A stretch of 64,000 nt of DNA from Pseudomonas abietaniphila (GCF_900100795.1 NZ_FNCO01000011.1:124001-188000), one strand, 5' to 3'. Numbered from the stretch's first letter, positions 8,313-17,103 are shown. The notes: generated by a model from the letters alone, not told the origin. Translations and numbers: made by a program.

Positions 8313-8684
8313 ATGTTGATGAAGGCATTGAGGGTTGGCCTGGGCCAGCTCGTTATTCTGATCGATTTCCTGACCCGCCCCGCCAAGAAAAAACGCACTC
8401 CGGACGCTCAGGCCGCCGTCGAAGCGTCGGCAAAAGACCTGACGCTGTACCAGTTCCAGGCCTGCCCGTTCTGTGTGAAGACCCGCCGCACGCTGCGCCG
8501 CCTTAACGTGCCGGTCGCCTTGCGTGATGCGAAGAACAACGAGATCGATCGTCAGACCCTGCTGACCGAAGGCGGCAAGATCAAAGTGCCTTGCCTGCGC
8601 ATTGAAGAAGGCGACAAGACGGTGTGGATGTATGAGTCGAAGGTGATCATCGATTACCTGGACAAGCGTTTTTCAGCGGTTTGA
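8313..8684 (+). CDS. Glutaredoxin-like protein with N-terminal hydrophobic anchor
   Basis: Protein of 123 residues. The N-terminal 20 residues are hydrophobic, possibly a membrane anchor. From about residue 42 it has a glutaredoxin/GST N-terminal thioredoxin fold with the redox motif CPFC (51-54), a cis-proline in KVPCLRI and the C-terminal block ESKVIIDYLDKRF. It probably reduces disulfides or glutathione adducts. It lies 54 bases after folE, with a GC-rich hairpin (about 8275-8298) between them. Start may be the ATG at 8313 or at 8319. Confidence 0.88.
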   Translation: MLMKALRVGLGQLVILIDFLTRPAKKKRTPDAQAAVEASAKDLTLYQFQACPFCVKTRRTLRRLNVPVALRDAKNNEIDRQTLLTEGGKIKVPCLRIEEGDKTVWMYESKVIIDYLDKRFSAV

Positions 8685-8724
8685 ATCATTCCAGACACCG
8701 CTGAATTTCAAGCCGGGCATAGAC

Positions 8725-8817
8725 CCTGTGGGAGCGAATTCATTCGCGATTGGCCCTTATACCCGACACACAGGGTTTGTCTGGCCAATCATTCGCGAAT
8801 GAATTCGCTCCCACAGG
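8725..8817. repeat. REP-like inverted repeat, GAATTCATTCGCGA type
   Basis: Near-perfect palindromic pair: CCTGTGGGAGCGAATTCATT on the left and its complement on the right (ending CGCTCCCACAGG). The TTGGCC and GGCCAA bases inside also pair. It lies between convergent genes. Confidence 0.88.
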
Positions 8818-8859
8818 AATCATGACAGGCCATGGCATCCGCGCTGTCCGGACCTTCGG

Positions 8860-9249
8860 CTATTTAGGACAGCCTTCCTGCCGACACGCCACGTAGCCCT
8901 TCAACTGCTCGACCCGCACCTTGGTCTGTGCCGACAGGCATTGCGCCTGCGCCAATGGCCAGAGGCTACCGCCCTCCTCTCGCTTACCCACCTGATACTG
9001 GCAATCGGCATCGCGAAAGGCGATCCACTTCTTCTGAGCATCCTGCAGCGCTTTTTTCTGTGCCGGATTCGTCAGATAGGCCATCTGCGTCTTGTACTGT
9101 TTGTTGAGATCGGCATCCAGGGCCGCGTATTCCTTGCTCGCGCACTGGTTCATCGACGCCTGCGTAGCATCGCAATCTTCGGCTTGCGCCGAACAGCCAA
9201 TGCCCAGCGCCATGAACATGCCCACCGCTATCATCATGAATCGCATCAA
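8860..9249 (-). CDS. LprI-like (DUF1311) secreted protein
   Basis: Protein of 129 residues with a signal peptide (cleavage probably after AQA at 21-23) and a four-cysteine domain of the lysozyme-inhibitor LprI N-terminal family (formerly DUF1311). The hallmark features are CDATQASMNQCASKEYAALDADLNKQY followed by KKWIAFRDADC. It is probably periplasmic, with its cysteines in two disulfides. Inhibition of host lysozyme has been shown for one mycobacterial relative. For this gene the role is unknown. Start ATG at 9249 or 9246. Confidence 0.85.
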   Translation of the reverse strand: MMRFMMIAVGMFMALGIGCSAQAEDCDATQASMNQCASKEYAALDADLNKQYKTQMAYLTNPAQKKALQDAQKKWIAFRDADCQYQVGKREEGGSLWPLAQAQCLSAQTKVRVEQLKGYVACRQEGCPK

Positions 9250-9346
9250 TTACTCCCTTTTCCAGTTGATCGTCCGGCCTGAGCCAAACGGGGGCGCAGC
9301 GTAAATCAACGCCAGCGCACATGCGTTGCACACAACATTCAGACAT

Positions 9347-9383
9347 AAAAAAACCGGTCACTGCTGCCAGGACCGGCTTTTTT
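9347..9383. terminator. Bidirectional hairpin terminator
   Basis: AAAAAACCGGTC and GACCGGCTTTTTT make a stem of about 7 G+C-rich pairs flanked by A and T runs. It terminates the GST gene (minus strand, ending at 9409) and precedes the LprI-like gene. Confidence 0.88.
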
Positions 9384-9408
9384 ATCTGTGAAGGCTCAGC
9401 CCTCGCTG

Positions 9409-10011
9409 TCAATCCAGCATGCCGACGTAACCCGGTTGCTGCTTGATCCGCTCCAGCCAGCGTTCGATGGCCGGGAACTGAGTCAGGTCAAAACCGCCTT
9501 GATGGGCGACATGGGTGTAGGCATAGAGCGCTATGTCCGCAATGGAAAAATGCTCGCCCACCAGGAACGGCGTGCGCTGCAGCTGCTGCTCCATGACCTT
9601 CAACGCGCGGTAACCGCGCTTGTGCAGCGACCGGTATTCGTCCATACGCGCTTCAGGCAGCCCCAGGTAGAACTGAATAAAGCGGGCCACGGCGATGGTC
9701 GGTTCATGGCTGTATTGTTCGAAAAACTGCCATTGCAGCATTTGCGTGCGCAGGCGAGGCTCGGTCAGCAGATACGGCGTGCCTTCAGCGAGGAAGTTGA
9801 GAATCGCGTTGGACTCCCACAGGCAGGTGCCGTCCTCAAGCTCCAGCACGGGAATCTTGCCGTTGGGGTTTTTCTCAAGGAACGCCTCGGTTTCGGTCTC
9901 CCCGTTCAGAATGTCCACCGGCACCCATTCGTACTGGGCGCCCAGAAGGCTCAGCATCAGTTTGATCTTGTAGCAGTTGCCCGAGTTGTAATCGCCGTAA
10001 ACCTTGTACAT
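9409..10011 (-). CDS. Glutathione S-transferase family protein
   Basis: Protein of 200 residues. The N-terminal thioredoxin fold (about 1-80) has a Ser/Asn-rich active region YGDYNSGNCYKIK, the cis-Pro segment GKIPVLELEDG and the glutathione-binding ESNAI motif. The C-terminal helical domain ends with the usual FLVGEHFSIADIALYAY block. The cytoplasmic substrate is unknown. The ATG at 10011 (MYKVYGDY) was chosen over 10029. It lies 48 bases downstream of the aminotransferase gene on the same strand and may be co-transcribed. Confidence 0.92.
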   Translation of the reverse strand: MYKVYGDYNSGNCYKIKLMLSLLGAQYEWVPVDILNGETETEAFLEKNPNGKIPVLELEDGTCLWESNAILNFLAEGTPYLLTEPRLRTQMLQWQFFEQYSHEPTIAVARFIQFYLGLPEARMDEYRSLHKRGYRALKVMEQQLQRTPFLVGEHFSIADIALYAYTHVAHQGGFDLTQFPAIERWLERIKQQPGYVGMLD

Positions 10012-10059
10012 CTGCTGCTCTCCCCTCAACCCTGCTCGGTGGTGCGTGTGCGTAATGTA

Positions 10060-11226
10060 TCAGGCTGCATGGGCAGCCTGTGCGTGTCTGATGACAGCCG
10101 CCAGTCGCTTCAACCCTTCATCCAGTCGTGCGGGATCAATGTGGCTGAAGTTCAGGCGCAGATAACCGGGGTTGGCATCCGGGTCGGTGAAAAACGGTTC
10201 ACCCGGCATAAACGCCACGTTCTGCGCCAACGCCGTGTCGAGCAGCGTACGGGTGTCGATCTTTTCCTTGAGCGTCAGCCAGAAGAACAGGCCGCCTTGC
10301 GGGCTGTTCCACTGCGCCAGATCGCTGAAATGCCGTTGCAGCGCCGCTTCGAACTGGTCTCGACGAGTACGGTAGAAGCCACGCAACTCCATCAGATGCT
10401 GCTGATAGTGATCGCTGCCGATCCACCGCAGGGCTTGCCACTGGCCCACACGGTTGGTGTGCAGGTCAGCGGACTGCTTGAGTTTCAGCAGATGCGCAAA
10501 CAGGTCCGGCGTGGCAATCAGATACCCCACGCGCAGCCCCGGCATCAGGGTTTTCGACACAGTGCCGGTGTAAATCCAGCTGGCTTTCTTCAAGCGGCTG
10601 ACGATCGGCTTGGCGCTGCCGCCATCAAACGTCAGGTCGCGATAAGGCTCGTCTTCGATCAGGGTGACGCCAAATTCATCCAGCAGCGCCGCCACGGCGT
10701 CCCGCGCTTCTTCGCTGTAGCGCACGGCCGACGGGTTCTGGAAGGTCGGGATCAAATAGGCGAACGACGGCGCATGGCGTTCCAGGCGCTGACGCAGTAC
10801 GTCCAGATCAGGTCCTTCGGCGAGCAACGGAACGGTCAGGCAGTCGGCACCGAACAGCTGGAAGATTTGCAGCGCCGCGAGATAGGTCGGGCCTTCCAGC
10901 AGAATTTCCGTGCCTTTGTCGATGTACAGCTTGGCGGCCAGGTCCAGCGTCTGCTGCGAACCGCTGACAATCATCACCTGACTGGCCTCGCAGGCAATAC
11001 CCAGCGCCCGGGCCTGGGCCGCGAGCGCTTCACGCAACTGCGGTTCGCCCTCGCTCATACCGTACTGCCCCATGCTGCGCGGCATGTCCGACCATTCGCT
11101 CTGCGGCAACATCGCCTCGGCCGGCAGGCCACCGGCGAACGACATCATGTCCGGGCGCTGAGCGGCGGCCAGGATTTCGCGAATCAGAGAACTCTTCAAG
11201 CGGGTGACGCGTTCGGAAAATGCCAT
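10060..11226 (-). CDS. PLP-dependent class I/II aminotransferase
   Basis: Protein of 388 residues of fold-type I, similar to MocR-type and 2-aminoadipate (LysN-like) aminotransferases but without a DNA-binding domain. Visible hallmarks are ISFAGGLPA-like start (MMSFAGGLPAEA), YGMSEGEPQLREA, the cofactor-binding EDEPY (Asp192) and the Schiff-base lysine Lys225 in TGTVSKTLMPGLRVGY. It probably uses a 2-oxo acid such as 2-oxoglutarate. The donor amino acid is not evident. It is divergent from a MarR-family gene. The 81 bases between them hold two matched palindromes (see 11260-11316), so MarR control is likely. Confidence 0.92.
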   Translation of the reverse strand: MAFSERVTRLKSSLIREILAAAQRPDMMSFAGGLPAEAMLPQSEWSDMPRSMGQYGMSEGEPQLREALAAQARALGIACEASQVMIVSGSQQTLDLAAKLYIDKGTEILLEGPTYLAALQIFQLFGADCLTVPLLAEGPDLDVLRQRLERHAPSFAYLIPTFQNPSAVRYSEEARDAVAALLDEFGVTLIEDEPYRDLTFDGGSAKPIVSRLKKASWIYTGTVSKTLMPGLRVGYLIATPDLFAHLLKLKQSADLHTNRVGQWQALRWIGSDHYQQHLMELRGFYRTRRDQFEAALQRHFSDLAQWNSPQGGLFFWLTLKEKIDTRTLLDTALAQNVAFMPGEPFFTDPDANPGYLRLNFSHIDPARLDEGLKRLAAVIRHAQAAHAA

Positions 11227-11259
11227 GAGATCACCGCTGGCGGAAATAAATGGAAATAG

Positions 11260-11316
11260 GTCAAACTGGTTGACTGAAACTACGACGACAGACCCGGATA
11301 CGTCAATATGCTTGAC
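11260..11316. promoter_or_regulatory. Paired MarR-type operators GTCAA-N5-TTGAC
   Basis: Two perfect inverted repeats with the same arms: GTCAAACTGGTTGAC at 11260-11274 and GTCAATATGCTTGAC at 11302-11316. Their starts are 42 bases apart, about four helical turns, so a pair of dimers would bind the same face. The second covers the MarR start codon (ATG at 11308). This fits autorepression and control of the divergent aminotransferase gene, though binding is inferred. Confidence 0.75.
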
Positions 11317-11751
11317 CTTAAAAATTCAGCGACGCAACAAATCGCCATGGAAGCGTTTTTCTTCGGTTATCAGGCGTTCACTGCAAAAGCCGACGAAATG
11401 CTAGATCGCCGAGGCTTGAGTCGGGTTCACCAACGCATCGTGTTTTTCATCGCCCGCTATCCGGGGCTGAGCGTGAAGGAACTGCTTGCCGTGCTGGGCG
11501 TAAGCAAACAGGCGCTGAACACACCGCTGCGGCAGTTGATCGAGATGGAATTGGTCCTGAGCGTCGCCCCCGAAGACGACAAACGAAAACGCCTGCTGGA
11601 GCTGACTGCCGAAGGCGCGAAATTCGAAGAATCACTGCGCCGCGAACAGGTGAGACTCTTGCAACGGGTGTTCGCCGACGCCGGACGCGAAGCCGTGGAT
11701 GGCTGGCTGGCCGTGAATCAGGCATTGGGCAATACCCTCAACCGCAGCTGA
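11308..11751 (+). CDS. MarR-family transcriptional regulator
   Basis: Protein of 147 residues with the winged helix-turn-helix of the MarR family: RGLSRVHQRIVFFIARYPGLSVKELLAVLGVSKQALNTPLRQLIEMELV, followed by the wing containing DDKRKRLLELT. Cytoplasmic, dimeric by family. The start overlaps one of two matched palindromes, consistent with autoregulation. The neighbouring divergent aminotransferase is the likely target. The ligand is unknown. Confidence 0.93.
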   Translation: MLDLKNSATQQIAMEAFFFGYQAFTAKADEMLDRRGLSRVHQRIVFFIARYPGLSVKELLAVLGVSKQALNTPLRQLIEMELVLSVAPEDDKRKRLLELTAEGAKFEESLRREQVRLLQRVFADAGREAVDGWLAVNQALGNTLNRS

Positions 11752-11819
11752 GCCTCGAAAGCACACACACGTTGTAGATGAATGATCAGATTGCACGGAA
11801 ATCAGAAACGACAAATTAA

Positions 11820-11945
11820 CCTGTAGGAGCAGTCGGAGGTTACGAGGGTCTGGGCCGCACTCGGACGAATGCGGTGGGTCAGCCCCATCTATTTCACTGA
11901 CCCACCGCGTTCGCTGCCGTCGTAACCTCCGACGTCTCCTACAGG
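11820..11945. repeat. Inverted repeat, GTCGGAGGTTACGA type
   Basis: Left arm CCTGTAGGAGCAGTCGGAGG... and right arm ...CCTCCGACGTCTCCTACAGG face each other around internal short repeats GCGGTGGGTCAG and CTGACCCACCGC. The element opens the 731-base gene-free stretch between the MarR gene and benE. Confidence 0.85.
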
Positions 11946-11999
11946 GATCTCATCTGTCCACACATCGCGCCAGATTTTGTACCGCATGGAGATTGATTG

Positions 12000-12060
12000 T
12001 TCCCACGCTCCGCGTCCGTCTTTCTTTGACGCAATGCGTTACCACGCGGAGCGTGGGAAC
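12000..12060. repeat. Inverted repeat, CCCACGCTCCGCGT type
   Basis: TTCCCACGCTCCGCGT and ACGCGGAGCGTGGGAA are inverted arms around about 28 bases. This element type is common in the P. syringae lineage. Other copies or halves appear at 20381-20412, 27331-27500 and 31846-31941. Confidence 0.85.
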
Positions 12061-12089
12061 GATCGAGCTCTTGCTCCTGCTTTTGATCT

Positions 12090-12300
12090 TCATACCAAGA
12101 AAGTCCAGACGACACAAAATGCGACTTGGGTGCAGGCTGAACGCAGGCGGGCCCACGGAGCGTCGCCGGAGTGAAGGTACCTCGACGAAGTCGAGGCCAA
12201 ACCGGGAGCGGACCCTTGGTTACTTGGGGATGGTCCGGCATTCCGGTTTTCAAGTAACCCGCCGAAGGCGGAACGCTTCTGCCGTTAGGCAGAACCCAAA
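12090..12300. repeat. Multi-hairpin intergenic element
   Basis: No convincing gene. Instead a run of perfect small hairpins: CCTCGACGAAGTCGAGG (12180-12196), GGTTACTTG paired with CAAGTAACC (12218-12226 and 12251-12259), CCGCCGAAGGCGG (12259-12271) and TTCTGCCGTTAGGCAGAA (12277-12294), followed by an A run. On the minus strand the last stem comes right after a T run. The layout resembles a folded RNA or a non-autonomous element. I believe related stretches occur between genes in other pseudomonads, but cannot check here. Confidence 0.55.
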
Positions 12301-12482
12301 AAATCAGCGCCACCACAGCCCCCAGAACTTCACCTCGCCTGATATGCCATCCCTCATGAACGCCAATGGCCCAAACCCGAAACTGTGCCGATTATTGCGC
12401 ACCCCGCTGTATCGCAACGAATTGTCACAACTGCGTATACGCTTGCAAACCTGCTCAACTCGCCGCCCCAGGGATAGACCGC

Positions 12483-13673
12483 ATGACCGACGCGACCCAC
12501 ACGCCACTGCGCCCCCTCACCGACAGCTCGCCCTCCGCCATCGTCGCCGGCTTCATCGCCATGATGACCGGCGTCACCAGCTCCCTCGTGCTGATCTTCC
12601 AGGCAGGCCAGGCCGCCGGCCTGACCTCCGCGCAGATATCCTCCTGGATCTGGGCGCTGTTCATGGGCATGGCGATCTGCAGCATCGGCCTGTCATTGCG
12701 CTACCGCACCCCGATCACCGTCGCCTGGTCTACACCGGGCGCCGCACTGCTGATCACCAGCCTGGGACATGTCGCCTATCCCGAAGCCATCGGCGCCTTC
12801 ATCACCAGCGCGATCCTGGTCTTCATCTGCGGCATCACCGGCAGCTTCGAGAAACTGGTCAAACGCCTGCCCACCTCCCTGGCGGCCGCCCTGCTGGCGG
12901 GCATTCTTTTCAAGATCGGCAGCGAAATATTCGTCGCCGCGCAACACCGTACCGGCCTGGTGCTGGGCATGTTCTTCACGTACCTGATCGTCAAACGCTT
13001 CTCGCCACGCTACGCGGTGCTCGCCACCCTGCTGGTGGGTGTGGCGCTGTCAGCGATGCTCGGCATGTTGAATTTCAGCGGCTTTGCACTGGAAGTCGCC
13101 GTGCCGGTGTGGACCACGCCCTCGTTTTCGCTGGGCGCCACCATCAGCATCGGGATCCCGCTGTTTGTTGTCGCCATGACCTCGCAGAACATGCCGGGCG
13201 TCGCCGTGTTACGCGCCGACGACTATCACGTCCCTGCCTCTCCGCTGATCACCGCCACCGGCCTGATTTCGCTGGTGACGGCGCCGTTTGGTGCCCACGG
13301 CATCACGTTGGCGGCAATCAGCGCAGCGATCTGCACCGGTCCGCACGCCCATGAAGACCGCAACAAACGCTACACCGCCGCGATCTGGTGCGGGATTTTC
13401 TACGCCATTGCCGGTGTGTTCGGCGCGACGCTGGCCGCGTTGTTCGCGGCGTTCCCGAAAGAGCTGGTGCTGTCGATTGCGGCGCTGGCGTTGTTCGGTT
13501 CGATCATCAACGGGCTGACCGTGGCGATGAATGAACCCAAAGAGCGTGAGGCGGCGTTGATCACTTTCATGGTCACGGCGTCAGGGCTGACGCTGTTTTC
13601 CATCGGGTCGGCGTTCTGGGGAATTGTGGCGGGGGTATTGACGCTGGTGATTCTTAACTATCGGAAACCCTGA
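12483..13673 (+). CDS. benE: BenE-family benzoate/aromatic acid transporter
   Basis: Integral membrane protein of 396 residues, about 11-12 helices. It has the BenE family blocks FIAMMTGVTSSLVLIFQAGQAAGL at the start, ITVAWSTPGAALL, IPLFVVAMTSQNMPGVAVLRADDY and TAPFGAHGITLAAISAAICTG. The family imports benzoate by proton symport. No benzoate degradation genes are in the window, so this may be a stand-alone paralogue (YdcO-like). The ATG at 12483 was chosen over one at 12366 because the family N-terminus begins close to the first helix. Confidence 0.9.
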   Translation: MTDATHTPLRPLTDSSPSAIVAGFIAMMTGVTSSLVLIFQAGQAAGLTSAQISSWIWALFMGMAICSIGLSLRYRTPITVAWSTPGAALLITSLGHVAYPEAIGAFITSAILVFICGITGSFEKLVKRLPTSLAAALLAGILFKIGSEIFVAAQHRTGLVLGMFFTYLIVKRFSPRYAVLATLLVGVALSAMLGMLNFSGFALEVAVPVWTTPSFSLGATISIGIPLFVVAMTSQNMPGVAVLRADDYHVPASPLITATGLISLVTAPFGAHGITLAAISAAICTGPHAHEDRNKRYTAAIWCGIFYAIAGVFGATLAALFAAFPKELVLSIAALALFGSIINGLTVAMNEPKEREAALITFMVTASGLTLFSIGSAFWGIVAGVLTLVILNYRKP

Positions 13674-13696
13674 CTCCCCCAGATGCATACAAAACC

Positions 13697-13786
13697 TGTG
13701 GGAGCGAATTCATTCGCGAGACGTCGGTACAGACAACCGGAAGTCATCGTTTGAAAAAACGCATCGCGAATGAATTCGCTCCTACA
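13697..13786. repeat. REP-like inverted repeat, GAATTCATTCGCGA type
   Basis: TGTGGGAGCGAATTCATTCG and CGAATGAATTCGCTCCTACA face each other in the gap between the convergent benE and chemoreceptor genes. Confidence 0.85.
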
Positions 13787-13819
13787 AAGGTCATCCGGCG
13801 TAGGCAGTGCAACTCAGGC

Positions 13820-15790
13820 TCACAACCTGAAATGCCCCACCATCCCTTTCAATTCCATGCCCAGTGACGCCAGCTCAATGCTGGACGCAGCATTGCCCCG
13901 CATCGCCACGGCGGACTGATCGGCGCTGGCACGGATGCTGGTGACGCTGCGGTTGATCTCTTCGGCCACAGAGCTCTGCTCTTCGGCCGCCGCCGCGATC
14001 TGCTGGTTCATCTGCTGGATCAACGACACCGCCGCGGCAATGCTGCCCAGCGCGCTTTCGGTTTGCAGCGCGTCGCTGACGGCCAGCTTCACCAGTTCAC
14101 CGCTGCTTTGAATCTGTGCCACCGACGCCTGCGCGCCACTTTGCAGGCTTGTCACCAGGCGCTCGATTTCCTCGGTCGATTGCTGGGTGCGCTTGGCCAG
14201 GGCCCGCACTTCATCCGCCACCACCGCAAAGCCCCTGCCCTGTTCGCCCGCCCGCGCGGCTTCGATGGCGGCGTTGAGGGCCAGCAGGTTGGTTTGTTCG
14301 GCAACGCTTTTGATCACCCCCAGCACCTTGCCGATGTTCTGGATCTCGGCACTGAGGTTTTCGATGCTGTGACTGGCCGAGTTGGCCGAGGTCGCCAGTT
14401 GCTCGATGCGCTGCATGCTCTGACGCACCACTGCCTGACCGCTGTCGACCTTGGTGTCGGCGGTCTGCGCGGCCAGGGCGGCTTCCTCGGCATTGCGCGC
14501 AACGTCGTGCACGGTCGCCGTCATCTGGTTCATGGCCGTGGCCACTTGTTCGGTTTCTTCTTTCTGGGAGCTGACTTCCAGGTTGGTCTGCTCGGTGACG
14601 GCCGACAAGGAATGCGCCGAGCTCGCCAGTTGTTCGATCCCCGCTTGCAGACCGCTGACGATCCCGCTCAACCCTGCGCCCATCTGCTGCATGGCCTGCA
14701 TCAACTGACCAATCTCATCCTTGCGCGTGACCTGTACAGTGCCGCTCAGGTCGCCGGCGGCAATGCGCTGGGCGATGGCAATGACGCTGCGCAGTGGCGC
14801 AACAATGATCCGGGTAATGACGAACGAAGCGATCAGGCCGACGATCAACGCCAGCACCGAGGAACCAATGATCTTCATCGAGTTGGCCTGCAGCTCGCCC
14901 ATCATCGACTGATCTTCCGCGTCATACGCCTGATTCACTTGCTGCACGACGGTTTTGGCGTTGGCAGCCAGTTGCTGGGAAACCTTGGCCTCGTCGGCCA
15001 ACAGGCCGGTGTACTCGTTGAGCTTATCGCCGAAGTTGGTGATGTGCCCGCTGACCTCGGTCAATACCGTGAGGTAGCCGGGATCCTTGATCACGCCCTT
15101 GAGTTGCTCGGCAGACTCTTGCGCTTGCACTGTCTGTTCAATTTTGCCGGTTTTGGCCTCTTCGCCTGAACCGGTCTTGCGGCTCTTGTCCAGGCGCACG
15201 CGGGCCTCGTCCATGGCCTGCATCATCAATTTGGAAATCTGGCTGACCTGGGCCGATTGCTCGATGAACTCCGAGCCTTGCTGGCCTTGGGAATCCTTCA
15301 GCGTATAGGCGCCGTCGTCGGCAAGGCCGGCCTGCAACACGTCGAGGTTGTTGGCAACGCTGGACACCGACCAGCTGGCCATTTCCAGTGCCAGGTCCTT
15401 GCTCTGACTGATGCTGACGAATTCGTCGAAGGATTTGCGGTAGGCGGCGAGCGCTTGCTGAACCTCGGTCATGACCCGCTGATTCACCGCCGAGCTGGAT
15501 TTGAGCGCTTCAGCCTGGGCGTTCAAGGCGTCGAGCCCTGCATGCAGTTCGTCGACCACCTTCGGATCGCTGTGCAGCGCGAAGTCCTGCTCAAGCAGTC
15601 GGACCCGGTTGAGACCGGTGTTGAGCGCGTTCATGTCTTTGAGACTGTCAAAATGCACGCTGATCGATCGCAGCGACCAGACCCCGATGGCGGCGACCAA
15701 GGCGGTCAACAGGAGCACCAGCACGAAGCCGATGGCCAGTTTCTTCGCCATTCCGAGATTGGCAAAACGCGTTTGCACGGCCGAAATCAT
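13820..15790 (-). CDS. Methyl-accepting chemotaxis protein, HBM-type sensor
   Basis: Inner-membrane chemoreceptor of 656 residues. TM1 is at about 18-40, then an all-helical periplasmic sensor of about 265 residues, TM2 at about 308-332, a HAMP domain, and a cytoplasmic signalling domain with the conserved hairpin tip EQTNLLALNAAIEAARAGEQ. The large helical sensor size matches the helical bimodular (HBM) class known from P. putida McpS/McpQ, which bind organic acids. The ligand here cannot be read from sequence. No C-terminal NWETF-type CheR tether is seen; it ends MVGHFRL. It is a single-gene unit. Confidence 0.93.
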   Translation of the reverse strand: MISAVQTRFANLGMAKKLAIGFVLVLLLTALVAAIGVWSLRSISVHFDSLKDMNALNTGLNRVRLLEQDFALHSDPKVVDELHAGLDALNAQAEALKSSSAVNQRVMTEVQQALAAYRKSFDEFVSISQSKDLALEMASWSVSSVANNLDVLQAGLADDGAYTLKDSQGQQGSEFIEQSAQVSQISKLMMQAMDEARVRLDKSRKTGSGEEAKTGKIEQTVQAQESAEQLKGVIKDPGYLTVLTEVSGHITNFGDKLNEYTGLLADEAKVSQQLAANAKTVVQQVNQAYDAEDQSMMGELQANSMKIIGSSVLALIVGLIASFVITRIIVAPLRSVIAIAQRIAAGDLSGTVQVTRKDEIGQLMQAMQQMGAGLSGIVSGLQAGIEQLASSAHSLSAVTEQTNLEVSSQKEETEQVATAMNQMTATVHDVARNAEEAALAAQTADTKVDSGQAVVRQSMQRIEQLATSANSASHSIENLSAEIQNIGKVLGVIKSVAEQTNLLALNAAIEAARAGEQGRGFAVVADEVRALAKRTQQSTEEIERLVTSLQSGAQASVAQIQSSGELVKLAVSDALQTESALGSIAAAVSLIQQMNQQIAAAAEEQSSVAEEINRSVTSIRASADQSAVAMRGNAASSIELASLGMELKGMVGHFRL

Positions 15791-16101
15791 ACGATCAGTC
15801 CCCAGTCACAGCTAAAAGGCACACACAACGAGGCCATGTGAGCACGGCCATTCAATTTTCGTGCAGATTCGCAACGGGTCAGGCGCAAAACAAGTCTTTG
15901 ACGTCGGAATAATGGCAAATAGCTACGCCAACGTCGCTTCCAGAATGGTTATCGGCGTATCCAGATTTCTCAACAGGGAGCGAGGTGCCGCAAAGCCCGC
16001 ATTTAACGAGGCCATGCGACGAAAGGTAACGCGCCATGACGGCGCGAAAACGGGCTTTCAGTGACAGTTCGTGCGCAGGTAACGCTCACGCTGACCGGCG
16101 G
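15791..16101. other. Intergenic stretch upstream of the chemoreceptor
   Basis: 311 bases with no supported gene. It contains a widely spaced inverted pair AAAGCCCG (about 15990) and CGGGCTTT (about 16055), the latter near the 3' end of the carboxypeptidase gene. A weak TCAAAG-like flagellar-type promoter half was seen on the minus strand, but I do not trust it. Confidence 0.4.
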
Positions 16102-17031
16102 TCAACGCGCGGCAGGTGCAACCGTCAGGGTGCCGGCGTCTGCGTCCAGAACGGCGCGGCTACCCAGCGCGACGGCGAGGTTGCGATCGCCGTGACCAAT
16201 CGGCAATCCGCCCAGCAGAGGAACACCCAGATCGGCCAGTCGCTCGATCAAGACATCGGGCGGTTTGATCGGGTTGTTGCCATGGCCCGGTTCGCTGAAC
16301 TGGCCGATGGCGATGCCGCCGACCCGTTGCAGAATGCCGCCGTTGCGCAGATGAGTGAGCAGACGGTCAACCCTATAGGCCAGTTCGCCGACATCTTCGA
16401 TGAGCAGGATCGCGCCCTCGAGGTCCGGCATGAACGGGGTGCCGACACACGTGCTGAGCATGCTCAGGTTGCCGCCCAACAAGGTGCCTTCGACAGCGCC
16501 CGATGTCCGCACGCTGAAGGTCGGCTCAGCAGAGTCGGCCTGCACCACCATCGGTTCGGTGCTCATCAAGGCATGCCGCAATGTGCTGGCAAACTCGCCG
16601 CCTCGCTCCAGTTGCGCGGCCACCGGGCCATGAACGGTCACCAGCCCCGCGCGGTTCCACAACGCCGCGTGCAACGCCGTGATGTCGGAAAAGCCAACGA
16701 CCAGCTTCGGATCGCGGCGCACGGCATCGTAGTCCAGATGCTCAAGGATTCGCTGCACGCCGTAGCCGCCTCGGTTGCACAGCACCGCACGGATCTCGGG
16801 GTCGGCCAGGGCGTCGTTAAGGTCTGCGGCACGGTTGGCGTCGCTGCCTGCGAGAAAATGCTCGGCGTCCAGCGCATGGGGGTAAACCCGTGGCCGCAAA
16901 CCCCAGGACGTCAACTCACGCACCGCCGCTTGAACCCTCGCCTCGGCCACAGGACCGGCAGGCGACACCAGCGCCAAGGCATCGCCCGCGCGCAAGACGT
17001 TGGGGTTGAGGATCGTGCGGGATACAGGCAT
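16102..17031 (-). CDS. ldcA: Muramoyltetrapeptide LD-carboxypeptidase (S66 family)
   Basis: Cytoplasmic enzyme of peptidoglycan recycling that removes the terminal D-Ala from murein tetrapeptide. The 309-residue protein has the S66 nucleophile Ser115 in VVGFSDITALH, a catalytic glutamate in ILLIEDVGE (about Glu212) and the histidine His280 in GLPIGHGDRN. Ser115 coincides with the numbering I recall for P. aeruginosa LdcA. The ATG at 17031 gives MPVSRTILNP. A longer in-frame start at 17067 is less likely. MccF-type self-immunity peptidases are in the same family, but no microcin genes are near. Confidence 0.9.
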   Translation of the reverse strand: MPVSRTILNPNVLRAGDALALVSPAGPVAEARVQAAVRELTSWGLRPRVYPHALDAEHFLAGSDANRAADLNDALADPEIRAVLCNRGGYGVQRILEHLDYDAVRRDPKLVVGFSDITALHAALWNRAGLVTVHGPVAAQLERGGEFASTLRHALMSTEPMVVQADSAEPTFSVRTSGAVEGTLLGGNLSMLSTCVGTPFMPDLEGAILLIEDVGELAYRVDRLLTHLRNGGILQRVGGIAIGQFSEPGHGNNPIKPPDVLIERLADLGVPLLGGLPIGHGDRNLAVALGSRAVLDADAGTLTVAPAAR

Positions 17032-17103
17032 TTCAAGGACTCGGCTGACGTTCGAATGAACCGGCAATGTAGAGCACTCCCTTTCTTGAATCCAGCGTCG
17101 GGC

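Noticed and set aside
9388..11259. A 623-residue plus-strand frame opposite the GST and aminotransferase genes
   Set aside because: Antisense to two clear genes, with no ribosome site or domain.
11993..13354. A long plus-strand frame reading through the multi-hairpin element into benE
   Set aside because: It is in a different frame from benE, very rich in Arg, and crosses the 12480 start region without a domain.
15791..16101. A FliA-type promoter for the chemoreceptor
   Set aside because: Only a TCAAAG-like half is seen, with no GCCGATAA half at the right distance.
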